A stretch of DNA of 64,000 nucleotides, from contig NZ_JAUYEY010000022.1 of NCBI RefSeq assembly GCF_030689685.1, positions 1 to 64,000 of the forward strand, read 5' to 3'. The translations under genes were made by a program, and so were the position numbers. Positions 9,554-17,092 of this stretch are shown one piece after another. The notes under the pieces were generated by a model. That model ran no database searches and was not told where the DNA came from. It saw nothing but the letters and a program-made list of their open reading frames with translations. The DNA comes from Polaromonas sp. Its GTDB lineage: Bacteria > Pseudomonadota > Gammaproteobacteria > Burkholderiales > Burkholderiaceae_C. How positions within the stretch are numbered: the stretch's first letter is position 1; the number at the start of each line of letters is the position of its first letter.

Positions 9554-10219
9554 TCAGATCACGCCCAGCCAGCAAGCGCGCTGAATCGCCGCCATTTTGT
9601 TGTCCACCCTGAGTTTGGCCATGGCGTTTGCCAGGTGGTAGGTGACGGTGCGGTCGGCGCAACCCAGGCGCTCGGCGCTCTGTTTGGCCGTCAGGCCCTC
9701 GAAAGCCAGTTCCAGGCATTCGCTTTCACGCGGGCTGAGCGGACTGCTGGCGGCGGCCAGGGTGCGCTTGAACAGGGGCCAGATGTTGAGCGCGGACCAG
9801 ACCAGGGCGGCAGCTTCAGCCCGGTCATGAAACTGGCGCGGGCTGAACATGAAACATTCGAAGGCGCGCCCCGAAGGCAGGGGAAACTCAACCCGCACCA
9901 CGCTCTGGAAACCGTGGGCCAGCCACAACAGACGCCAGCGGTCGCCGCGAGTGTCCGAATTGCCAATGTGCTGCCAGGCCACCATCGGTGCATCCGACTC
10001 CCGCCACGGCGCGCCAAAATCCCGACTGCCTGCCAGCGCAGACGCCGCATCCAGAAAACGGGGTGGATGAACCGCCGCCACCAGCCGGGACTGGCGCTGC
10101 CCGAAGGGGTCAGGACCCAGGACAACCACCGCCTCGACTGCATAGTCACGCAGGGCGGAAATCCAGTCCGCTAGCATGCTGTCCAGCGTAATACTGTCAA
10201 AGTTGACAGGTGATGGCAT
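9554..10219 (-). CDS. LuxR-family transcriptional regulator, next to the cqsS/cqsA-like locus
   Basis: A 221-residue regulator. Residues 1-150 form an unassigned sensory region, plausibly autoinducer- or GAF-like. The C-terminal 60 residues form a LuxR/GerE helix-turn-helix (LSPRESECLELAFEGLTAKQ, then CADRTVTYHLANAMAKL). ATG 10219 is preceded by GGAG at about 11 bases. It is transcribed away from the CqsS-like kinase gene. A lux-box-like palindrome (10193-10210) overlaps its first codons, which suggests autoregulation. No luxI gene is visible nearby, so it is a solo LuxR or reports the CqsA signal in some way. Function is inferred from family and position. Confidence 0.85.
   Translation of the reverse strand: MPSPVNFDSITLDSMLADWISALRDYAVEAVVVLGPDPFGQRQSRLVAAVHPPRFLDAASALAGSRDFGAPWRESDAPMVAWQHIGNSDTRGDRWRLLWLAHGFQSVVRVEFPLPSGRAFECFMFSPRQFHDRAEAAALVWSALNIWPLFKRTLAAASSPLSPRESECLELAFEGLTAKQSAERLGCADRTVTYHLANAMAKLRVDNKMAAIQRACWLGVI
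10193..10210. promoter_or_regulatory. Lux-box-like palindrome between luxR and the cqsS-like gene
   Basis: ACTGTCAAAGTTGACAGG fits the CTG-N10-CAG lux-box pattern, and 14 of 18 bases match the palindrome upstream of the cqsA-like gene (13937-13954). It lies within the first codons of luxR and about 50 bases upstream of the likely cqsS start. From there it could control both divergent units. Binding by the adjacent LuxR protein is an inference. Confidence 0.55.
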
Positions 10220-10257
10220 ATTCGGTTTTTCTCCAGAACTGTGACAATGTGCGAGCG

Positions 10258-11625
10258 ATGTTCCAAGACCTATTCATGACTTCCGGAGTACCTGCCAGGA
10301 TCAAGCGGATGATTCACGGAGTCTGGCGTCACGCGGGCCTGTCGGGCCGCCTGTCGGCCCGGATCAAGGCCGAACTTCAGGAGCAGATGGTGCTTATTTT
10401 GCACCCATCACCCTGGCGGCTGCGCTGGCTGGGACTGTTCACGCTGGTGGGCCACCCGCTGTTTGGCTGGATCTGGGGACACTGGCTGCCCCAGCCCTAT
10501 GAGCACCCCGGCCTGCGCGCGGTGATGGGCGCCCTGGGCCTGCTGCTGATTTCCGAGAGCATCGCCCATGACCCGTCCAGCAAACTCTCGGCGCGCGTCT
10601 TCTCGCTGGTGGCATGGCTGCAGTTGCCGCTGTTTTTCAGCTGGATGTATCTCTGCAACAGCGGCAACATGGTCTGGCTCGCCAGCTTTTGCGCGATGGT
10701 GCTGATTTATTACCACTTGACCGACTGGCGGGTTGCCACGCTGGGCACCGTCGGCGGTGTGTTGCTGGCCCAGACGCTGTTTCATTTTTTCGGACCGGCG
10801 GTTGTTCCCATGGAGCAGCAGCAGTGGACCATCAATGCGGTGGTGATTGTTTTTTCCTGGTCCAGCGCCCTGCTTCTGGGCCTGTCGTCGGCCAATCTGC
10901 GGCGCGAGCAGCTGCAACACACACTGACCACCATGGGAATCATGGCCCACGAATTGCGCACGCCCCTGGCCACCATCTCGCTGATCGGCGACGCGGTGCG
11001 CAATGAAAACCAGGGCATCCGGGAGGCAGAAGGCACCCAGCGGCTGGACCAGCTGGTAGTACGGTTGCATGGCCTGGTGCGCAACATGAACCAGCAGATC
11101 GACACCCAGATCGCCAACGCCAGCCTGCTCCGCCTGCCGATGCACCGGGAGACCGTGACGGCTGCCGCGCTGCTGCGCAATGTGGTCAAGGACTACCCCT
11201 ACCGCAACTCGCGCGAACGCGAGAGTGTCACTCTGGTGCTGCGCAAGGATTTTTCGTTCGAGTCGTCCTACCGGCTGTTCGCCCAGGTCATCAACAATCT
11301 GCTGAAAAACGCCTTCCGCTCTCTGGCCGCAGTCAGCTCGGCGCCCAAACCCGGCGACCTGCGCATTGAAGTGGGCGTGCTCAACGGCTCCGGGCGCATT
11401 GTCATCACCGACCAGGGTGTCGGCATCCCGTCCGAACTGCAAACCCGCATCTTCGAGCCCTTTTTCTCCACCGATCACGGCACCGGCCACGGCCTGGGTC
11501 TGGCTTTCTGCCAACAAGTGGTGCAGAGTGCCGGCGGAACCCTACGTGTCAAGTCCGAGCCCGGCCGTGGCGCCATCTTCATCATCGAGCTGGCGCCTGT
11601 CCAGCAGGGCCTGTTCAGGCCCTAA
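10258..11625 (+). CDS. CqsS-like membrane sensor histidine kinase (alpha-hydroxyketone receptor family)
   Basis: An inner-membrane kinase of about 455 residues. The N-terminal half has six or so hydrophobic helices and resembles Vibrio CqsS, including an IWGHWLPQPYEHPGLR segment like the WEYWFPQSYENLGLR of CqsS. It is followed by the H-box MAHELRTPL, an N-box (NNLLKNAF) and G-boxes (DQGVGIP, GTGHGLGLAFC). Unlike CqsS it ends after the ATPase domain and has no receiver; that partner is the next gene. The start is uncertain: a GTG at 10210 would overlap luxR, and ATGs at 10258, 10276 and 10309 are possible. The ligand is presumably made by the CqsA-like enzyme encoded at 12618-13874. Confidence 0.88.
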   Translation: MFQDLFMTSGVPARIKRMIHGVWRHAGLSGRLSARIKAELQEQMVLILHPSPWRLRWLGLFTLVGHPLFGWIWGHWLPQPYEHPGLRAVMGALGLLLISESIAHDPSSKLSARVFSLVAWLQLPLFFSWMYLCNSGNMVWLASFCAMVLIYYHLTDWRVATLGTVGGVLLAQTLFHFFGPAVVPMEQQQWTINAVVIVFSWSSALLLGLSSANLRREQLQHTLTTMGIMAHELRTPLATISLIGDAVRNENQGIREAEGTQRLDQLVVRLHGLVRNMNQQIDTQIANASLLRLPMHRETVTAAALLRNVVKDYPYRNSRERESVTLVLRKDFSFESSYRLFAQVINNLLKNAFRSLAAVSSAPKPGDLRIEVGVLNGSGRIVITDQGVGIPSELQTRIFEPFFSTDHGTGHGLGLAFCQQVVQSAGGTLRVKSEPGRGAIFIIELAPVQQGLFRP

Positions 11626-11643
11626 CCAACCCGTCCACTGTCC

Positions 11644-12621
11644 ATGAGTTTTCCGCTGTTTCACCGCCCCGGTGCCATCGTTTTCCTCGATGATGATCCC
11701 GGCTATCTCGAAATGCTGGCCATGGTGTTGCCCCGTCAATGGCACATCAAGCTCTACCTGCGGCCGCAGGCCTGCATCAACCAGCTGCAGCAGGAGCCGC
11801 CGCTGTGGGAAGCCGATGCGTGGGCGCAGCAGGAAATCATCGACAACTGGCGTGCAGGCGCTCCGCTGATCCCGCAGATCCTGCAGTACTGGGCCGCGCA
11901 GGATCAGCGTTACGACCTGAGCCAGGTTTGCGTCTTTGACTATGCGATGCCCGGCATGGACGGCCTGCAGGCTTTGTCCGAACTCACGGACTGGCCAGGT
12001 GGCCGGATACTCCTGACCGGGCAGGCCGACGAACATGTGGCGGTCAGCGCCTTCAACCGGGGACTGATTGACCAGTTCATTGCCAAACAGACGCCCGACA
12101 TTTCGCAACACCTGATCTCGGTGGTGCAGCGCATGCTGGACCGGCCCCAGTTGCGGCATTCGCAGATCTGGCGCACCGCACTAACGCAACCGCAACATGC
12201 CCTGCTGCAGGTGCCCTCGGTGGCGCGGCAACTGACCAGCGTGGCCTCTGACCAGTGGATCGAACATGTGGTGATCGGTCAGCCCTTCGGCATCCTGGGC
12301 ATGAACGCCGAAGGCCTGGTGAGCTGGCTGCAACTGGAGCCCGCCTCCGGGCTGGCAGAGTTGGCCGAGCTGGCCGAATCTCAGGGAATGGACGCCACCA
12401 GCGCAGCCGACATCCGAAACGGCCGCCAACTGGTGGATCTGGAGCTGCAACAAGCCCTGCAAAGACCGGGCCCGCCCAGGATGGCACCCGCCTTTTCCAT
12501 TGGTCACGAAGGATCCATGCTGGCCGCCATGTTCCCGCTGGAACTTCCTGCCAGCGAGCGGCCATGGACCGGTTACGCCAAGTGGCTCAAGAAGAACGGC
12601 CCCCGCAAGGTGCAGGACTAG
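11644..12621 (+). CDS. Stand-alone response regulator with an atypical receiver domain
   Basis: A 325-residue protein starting 18 bases after the kinase gene and so probably its phosphorylation partner. The receiver has the acidic cluster FLDDDPG (residues 15-20), phospho-acceptor Asp99 in VFDYAMPGMDG, Thr125 in LLTGQAD and Lys148. Asp17 to Asp99 is about 82 residues against about 45 in ordinary receivers, so some 40 extra residues (around 45-90) are inserted. The region after residue 190 matches no output domain I know and shows no DNA-binding motif. Output could be by protein contact. Its stop overlaps the stop of the convergent cqsA-like gene by four bases. Confidence 0.8.
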   Translation: MSFPLFHRPGAIVFLDDDPGYLEMLAMVLPRQWHIKLYLRPQACINQLQQEPPLWEADAWAQQEIIDNWRAGAPLIPQILQYWAAQDQRYDLSQVCVFDYAMPGMDGLQALSELTDWPGGRILLTGQADEHVAVSAFNRGLIDQFIAKQTPDISQHLISVVQRMLDRPQLRHSQIWRTALTQPQHALLQVPSVARQLTSVASDQWIEHVVIGQPFGILGMNAEGLVSWLQLEPASGLAELAELAESQGMDATSAADIRNGRQLVDLELQQALQRPGPPRMAPAFSIGHEGSMLAAMFPLELPASERPWTGYAKWLKKNGPRKVQD

Positions 12622-13874
12622 GCTTGCGCCGCGCGCGCGCGCCGGGCGATCGGCCAGTCCCAGGGCCTGACCAGCGGCGCCACCTCGCGCGCCACCGCCT
12701 CTACATGGCCGAGTTCGGCATCTGTCAGTGCCGCATGCAGTGTCAGCCGCACCATGGCACGGTTGCGGCTGGTGGCCGGTGCGCAAAACACCGCGCCGAA
12801 CACGCCACGTTCTTCCAGGTGGTCGCGCAGCACCATGGTGTCCGGTTCGGTGCCGGCCTCCAGCGAAATGATCTGCTCCGTCCCCTGGTGGATCGGGTAA
12901 CCCATGTCGGACAGACTGCTGCGCAAGCGCCGGGTGTGGCTTTGCAGGCGGTCCCGCTGTTCATCGCGCTGGCCGATCACCGCCAGCGTCGCACCGAGGC
13001 CGGCAATTTCGTGCGGCAACAGGCAGGAGCTGAAGATGTTGGGGAAGCTGGAGCTCAGGATGTAGTAACGCAACTCCGCCGGCGCAGTGAAAAATCCGCC
13101 GCGCCCGGCAAAGGCCTTGGCCAGGCTGGCCGTGATGAAGTGAACCCTGTCGGTGAGCCCAAGCGCCGCGCACAGCCCCCTGCCACCGGGGCCGTGGGTT
13201 CCCAGCGAATGCGACTCATCCACCACCACCATGCAACCGTGCCGCTCGGCAACGTCCAGCATCTCGCGCAGCGGGCACAAGGCGCCAGTGGTGCTGTAGA
13301 CCGAATCCACCACCACCACCCCTGATCCGTGGCGCGCCAGCATCCGGTCCAGATGCGCCGGATCATTGTGGCGAAATGCGTGCGCCGGTGCACGCGCCGC
13401 GTGGGCACCTTCCCACAGCGAGGTGTGTGCCAGTGTGTCCAGGTACACCGGCGTCTGGGCATCGGCAATCGACTGCAGCAGACCAACATTGGCGGCATAA
13501 CCGGACTGGCAGACAAAGCCGTCCTCCTTGCCGACCCATGCAGCCAGCGCGTTTTCCAGCACGCGGGCCGGGTGTTCGCCATGCACAAACACGCCCGACT
13601 GGATCACGAACTCACGGTCGTGCCGCAAGGCCGCGATCTGGGCGCCAACGATGTGTGGATGGCCGGTCACGCTGAGGTAATCGTTCCCATCGAGCCGTAC
13701 GGCGTCAGGACCCGGAGGTCGGCCATGCAGGATGAAGCGCCCTCCTACTTGCTGCTCCCAGCGCGGCAGGAATTCGCGGCGTATGCGTTCCCTCAGGTGA
13801 GCAGAAAGTGTGGGATTGACCGCAGCTGGTGTAACGGTTGGGAAAGAAGATCGCTCAACAAATTCAAGTTGCAT
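12618..13874 (-). CDS. cqsA: CqsA-type alpha-hydroxyketone autoinducer synthase
   Basis: A PLP-dependent enzyme of the alpha-oxoamine synthase / class II aminotransferase fold, 418 residues. It would join an acyl-CoA to an amino-acid-derived unit to make a diffusible alpha-hydroxyketone-type signal. It matches Vibrio CqsA closely from memory: CQSGYAANVGLLQSI (122-136), LAHTSLWEGA, VVVDSVYSTTGALCPL, VDESHSLGTHGPGG (218-231) and the PLP lysine K253 in TASLAKAF. The conserved YSTTG and SLGTHGP segments separate it from KBL and BioF. A lux-box-like palindrome lies 63 bases upstream of its ATG. Which acyl chain it uses cannot be read. Confidence 0.92.
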   Translation of the reverse strand: MQLEFVERSSFPTVTPAAVNPTLSAHLRERIRREFLPRWEQQVGGRFILHGRPPGPDAVRLDGNDYLSVTGHPHIVGAQIAALRHDREFVIQSGVFVHGEHPARVLENALAAWVGKEDGFVCQSGYAANVGLLQSIADAQTPVYLDTLAHTSLWEGAHAARAPAHAFRHNDPAHLDRMLARHGSGVVVVDSVYSTTGALCPLREMLDVAERHGCMVVVDESHSLGTHGPGGRGLCAALGLTDRVHFITASLAKAFAGRGGFFTAPAELRYYILSSSFPNIFSSCLLPHEIAGLGATLAVIGQRDEQRDRLQSHTRRLRSSLSDMGYPIHQGTEQIISLEAGTEPDTMVLRDHLEERGVFGAVFCAPATSRNRAMVRLTLHAALTDAELGHVEAVAREVAPLVRPWDWPIARRARAAQA

Positions 13875-13932
13875 GGTGCTACCTTGTGAAAAAGTAACAC
13901 CATTGAAGATGAATTCAAAAAATTTGGGGCTG

Positions 13933-13958
13933 GACCCCTGTCAACATTAACAGGGGTC
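13933..13958. promoter_or_regulatory. Lux-box-like inverted repeat upstream of cqsA
   Basis: The arms GACCCCTGT (13933-13941) and ACAGGGGTC (13950-13958) are perfect reverse complements. The central 18 bases, CCTGTCAACATTAACAGG, fit CTG-N10-CAG and resemble the palindrome at the luxR start. The centre is about 72 bases before the cqsA start codon, a position suitable for an activator site. It could alternatively be a hairpin or dispersed repeat. Confidence 0.55.
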
Positions 13959-14021
13959 AGGCGCCAAAATACAAATCAGGCGCCATTTCTTGTCAGAACC
14001 AACACCTTTGTATTACCCGGC

Positions 14022-15332
14022 TCAGGGGGCTCGTGTTCCTTGGGTGAGACTCAAAGCCGCCAACGCCATGATTTTTGCGCTGTCCACCAGTTCCTGAATG
14101 CCCACATATTCATCCGGCTGGTGCGCCAGATCGAGGATGCCGGGACCGTAGGCAATACAGGCGTCGAGCTTGGCTGTGCGCACAATATGTTTCTGGTCGT
14201 AAGTGCCGGGGCTGGAGATGTAGCTGGCCTCGCGGCCCAGCACGCGGGCAATCGCGCGGGCGGTGGCCAGCACTACCGGCGCATCTTTCGGCGTGGCAGT
14301 CGGCACAAAACTCATGATGTCTTTGATGCCGTAGTTGAAGCCCGGCCGGGTGCGCTTGAGTTCTTCGAGCATGGCCACGATTTCGGCCTTCACGGCTTCG
14401 AGGTTTTCCTCGGCAATGAAGCGGCGGTCCAGCACCGCCCGGCAAGAGTGCGCGACCACTGGTGAAGGAAGGTCGCCGGTCGGGCGGTTCAAGGCGTCCA
14501 TGGAGAACAGTTGCTCGACCTGGCCGCCATGCAGGCTGTTGATGTTCAGCGTGCTGACTCGGGCGCCCGGCGGCTCCACCGGCTCAGCCGTGTGACGCTG
14601 CGACAGGCGCGGCTGCAATTGCGTTTCCAGCAAGTGAATAAAGGCGCTCATGTGGTTGATGGCGCTGTCGCCCAGAAAAGGCATGGAGCCATGGGCGATG
14701 CGACCCAGAGTCTCGACCTCGCCCCACCACACGCCGCGGTGGCCCAGGCAGATGCGGTCTACCCCGAGCGGCTCGGGAATGATCACATGGTGCACGCGGG
14801 GTGTGGTGAAGTAGCCGCGCTCGGCGAGGTAGCCCACGCCGGCAAAACCGCCCGACTCCTCATCGACCGTGCCCGAAATTTCCAGTGCGCCGGCAAACGG
14901 CAGGCCTTCTTCGAGAATCGCCTCGCAGGCGATCACGCTGGAAGCCAGCCCGCCTTTCATGTCGCAGGTGCCGCGCCCATAGACCTTGCCGTCCCGGATG
15001 TCGGCGCCGAAGGGGTCGCTGCTCCAGCCGGAGCCCGCTTCGACCACATCGATGTGGCTGTTGAAGTGCACACACTCCCCGCCGGGCTGGCCTTCGTAAC
15101 GTGCCACCACATTGATGCGCGGGTGTGAGTCGCGGTCACCCGGCGCGCCCGTGGCACGGATGTATTCGACCGCAAAGCCGCGTTTTGCCAGTCGCTCACC
15201 GAGCAGGCGGGCACAGGCCTCGTAAGCGTCGCCGGGCGGGTTGGTCGTGGGGATGCGCACCAGGGCTTGCGTGAGGGCCACCACCTCGTCGCGTTTGGAC
15301 TCGATGCGTTTGAGCAGGCTGTCGTTGTTCAT
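14022..15332 (-). CDS. M20 family deacylase (ArgE/DapE/acetylornithine deacetylase-like)
   Basis: A cytosolic zinc amidohydrolase of 436 residues that would remove an acyl group from an N-acyl amino acid or related amide. The metal-binding M20 motifs are present: HFNSHIDVV (His and Asp), GRGTCDMKGG (bridging Asp), the catalytic pair TVDEESGG, and IIPEPLG. A dimerisation domain is inserted in the second half. It stands alone: the cqsA promoter region lies on one side and a repeat on the other. Biosynthetic versus catabolic use cannot be decided; the ArgE/DapE-like subfamily is often catabolic. Confidence 0.88.
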   Translation of the reverse strand: MNNDSLLKRIESKRDEVVALTQALVRIPTTNPPGDAYEACARLLGERLAKRGFAVEYIRATGAPGDRDSHPRINVVARYEGQPGGECVHFNSHIDVVEAGSGWSSDPFGADIRDGKVYGRGTCDMKGGLASSVIACEAILEEGLPFAGALEISGTVDEESGGFAGVGYLAERGYFTTPRVHHVIIPEPLGVDRICLGHRGVWWGEVETLGRIAHGSMPFLGDSAINHMSAFIHLLETQLQPRLSQRHTAEPVEPPGARVSTLNINSLHGGQVEQLFSMDALNRPTGDLPSPVVAHSCRAVLDRRFIAEENLEAVKAEIVAMLEELKRTRPGFNYGIKDIMSFVPTATPKDAPVVLATARAIARVLGREASYISSPGTYDQKHIVRTAKLDACIAYGPGILDLAHQPDEYVGIQELVDSAKIMALAALSLTQGTRAP

Positions 15333-15354
15333 GCGTTCAGTTTATGTGAACTGT

Positions 15355-15452
15355 GGCCCCCACGCTCCCCACTTCGTGTGGTTCGCTGCCCCCCGAGGGG
15401 GCGCTGCGCCTGCGGGCCGGCGGAGCCGGACCCGCGGCCCCTGCTTGGAGGG
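15355..15452. repeat. Dispersed GC-rich repeat, family C (intergenic copy)
   Basis: It starts CCCCCACGCTCCCCACTTCG, continues GTGTGGTTCGCTGCC and CCCCGAGGGGGCGC, and then runs GGGCCGGCGGAGCCGGACC. The same core occurs reversed inside the nicB-like gene at about 32704-32779. It lies in the 210-base gap between the M20 gene and the rhodanese gene, in which I see no gene. Confidence 0.75.
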
Positions 15453-15542
15453 AGAGTCCGTGATCGCTCGTTTCATATCGCTTGCCCAGACGCCCCCGAT
15501 AAACCGCTGCGCTGCGCTGCACTGCTCTGCGACAGCGAGGCT

Positions 15543-16664
15543 CTAGTGCTGTCGCCACGGCAACCCGCGAAACCGCCAGCCGCCACGTACGCCACGGTGC
15601 GCCTCGGCGTCCGGGTCACCTTCAAAGCCTTCAAGAATGTTGTAAGCCTCCAGGCCCAGCTCGGTGGCGCGTTTGGCCGCCGTGATCGAACGCACCCCGC
15701 TGCGGCACAACATGACAGCCTTGCCGCTAGCCGGCACGGCGGCCTTCAGGTCTTCGTCGAACTGCGGGTTCATGGCCATGCCAGGCCACTGCTTCCAGGC
15801 CAACGCCACCGCACCCGGCACAAAACCGACCCATTCGCGCTCGGCATCGCTGCGCACATCAATCAGCACGGCCTGGCCGGCCTGCCACCACTGGCAGGCC
15901 AGCTCGGGCGACACATTGCCTGCATAGGCCTCGGCGGGCTGGACCTGCAGCAAGGTGGCGCCGTCGGCATCCTGGCGGCCGCTGCCCAGACCCGAGTTCT
16001 GGTTGGCGGGTAGCGCTTCATCCATGCGCGCGGGTCGCGGCAGTTGGAGCTGCGACATAGTGGCCACAAATTCGGCCAGGCTTTTGCCGGCAATGCGCCC
16101 ATTGCCAGCCTTCTCTGCGGCAATCGTGGAATGCGTCCGCCCCTGGTAGTCGTGACATGGCCAGACCACGGTGTCATTCGGCAAGGTGAACAACCGTTGC
16201 GTGATGCTGTGGTACAGCGCTTCGGCGCTGCCTGATTGAAAGTCGGTACGGCCACAACCATTGATGAGTAGGGTGTCGCCAGTAAAAAGATGCTCGCGCC
16301 AGAGATAACTGACGCTGCCGGCGGTGTGGCCCGGCGTATGGATCACCGTGATCTGCTCACTGCCCACCCGCAGCAGATCGCCATCCTTGAGCTGGCGCGC
16401 AGCGGTCGCAATGCCACAACCTTCCGGCGCCACCGTCTGCGCCCCCGTGTGCTCGGCCAGTTGCCCCGCGCTGGTGATGTGGTCAGCATGGGCATGGGTT
16501 TCCACCGTCCACCGCAGCTTGAGCCCATGCACCCCGAGCACGGCGAGATCGCGCTCAAGTTGCTGATCCACCGGGTCGATGATGAGTGCCTCGCGCGTCA
16601 CTGGATCAAACAACAAGTAGGTGTAGGTGCTGGAGGCAGGGTCAAAAAGTTGGAGCGGTTTCAT
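15543..16664 (-). CDS. Persulfide dioxygenase-type metallo-beta-lactamase fused to a rhodanese domain
   Basis: The protein has about 373 residues. The N-terminal half is an ETHE1/Blh-like MBL domain with THAHADH as iron-binding motif, HTPGHTAGS and LFTGDTL, and would oxidise glutathione persulfide to sulfite. The C-terminal rhodanese domain has the sulfur-carrying Cys in LCRSGVRS and would pass sulfane sulfur to or from the oxygenase. I start at ATG 16664, where the domain begins; the frame extends upstream to 16757 without conserved sequence. Natural fusions of these two activities are known. A role in sulfide or thiol detoxification is likely. Confidence 0.87.
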   Translation of the reverse strand: MKPLQLFDPASSTYTYLLFDPVTREALIIDPVDQQLERDLAVLGVHGLKLRWTVETHAHADHITSAGQLAEHTGAQTVAPEGCGIATAARQLKDGDLLRVGSEQITVIHTPGHTAGSVSYLWREHLFTGDTLLINGCGRTDFQSGSAEALYHSITQRLFTLPNDTVVWPCHDYQGRTHSTIAAEKAGNGRIAGKSLAEFVATMSQLQLPRPARMDEALPANQNSGLGSGRQDADGATLLQVQPAEAYAGNVSPELACQWWQAGQAVLIDVRSDAEREWVGFVPGAVALAWKQWPGMAMNPQFDEDLKAAVPASGKAVMLCRSGVRSITAAKRATELGLEAYNILEGFEGDPDAEAHRGVRGGWRFRGLPWRQH

Positions 16665-17092
16665 GGCAATTCCAGGTTCAGGCAAGGGCGCGCTGGCCGT
16701 CGACAAGTGCACAAGCGCAGCGTCGAGTTTAGGCCTGCTGCACGCGTTCAAACGCACCGGCTGACAGCGCCCGTCTTTGCAATCGCCAGGGGCAGTTATA
16801 TGCTCCTTTTTTTATAGCTGCTAACCCATATCCAATATGGGCTAGAGGTCGAACAGACTAAAAGTTCGAGCTGTTGCAAGAGCGCCGCATCGCGCTTGGT
16901 GAACACCATGAACTGCAACTCCAGAATCTTGACGAAAAGCTGACAGTCGCGGCTCAAATATCGCACTGATAAACAGTTTCACCCCAATTGGGTGCAATCA
17001 TCGGCGCCTCGTTGGTAAAAACCCTCTTTCATGCGGGGCGCCAATCGCAAAAGATAGCTCGCTAACTTTCAATCACCAACAGGAGACACGCC
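16665..17092. other. Intergenic region with a family B repeat; no clear gene
   Basis: The gap of 428 bases upstream of the TRAP operon holds a family B element at about 16806-16850. The minus strand at about 16850-16970 has a short open stretch with a protein-like segment (QLFVKILELQFMVFTKRD) but no good start or ribosome-binding site, so it may be a gene relic. Promoter elements for dctP presumably lie in the last 150 bases. AGGAG precedes the dctP ATG. Confidence 0.4.
16806..16850 (+). repeat. Dispersed repeat, family B
   Basis: It opens with TTTTTATAGCTGCTAACCC, contains the inverted arms CCCATAT / ATATGGG and ends GGGCTAGAGGTC. This is the pattern poly-T, ATAGCT(N)CTTACG-like, variable arms, GGGCT, A/GGCC that recurs at 27541, 31451, 48743, 55827 and, reversed, at 58306. 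Confidence 0.65.

Noticed and set aside
16850-16970. Short minus-strand stretch with protein-like sequence (QLFVKILELQFMVFTKRD)
   Set aside because: No start codon with a ribosome-binding site and no family recognised. At most a gene relic, so noted only under the intergenic region.
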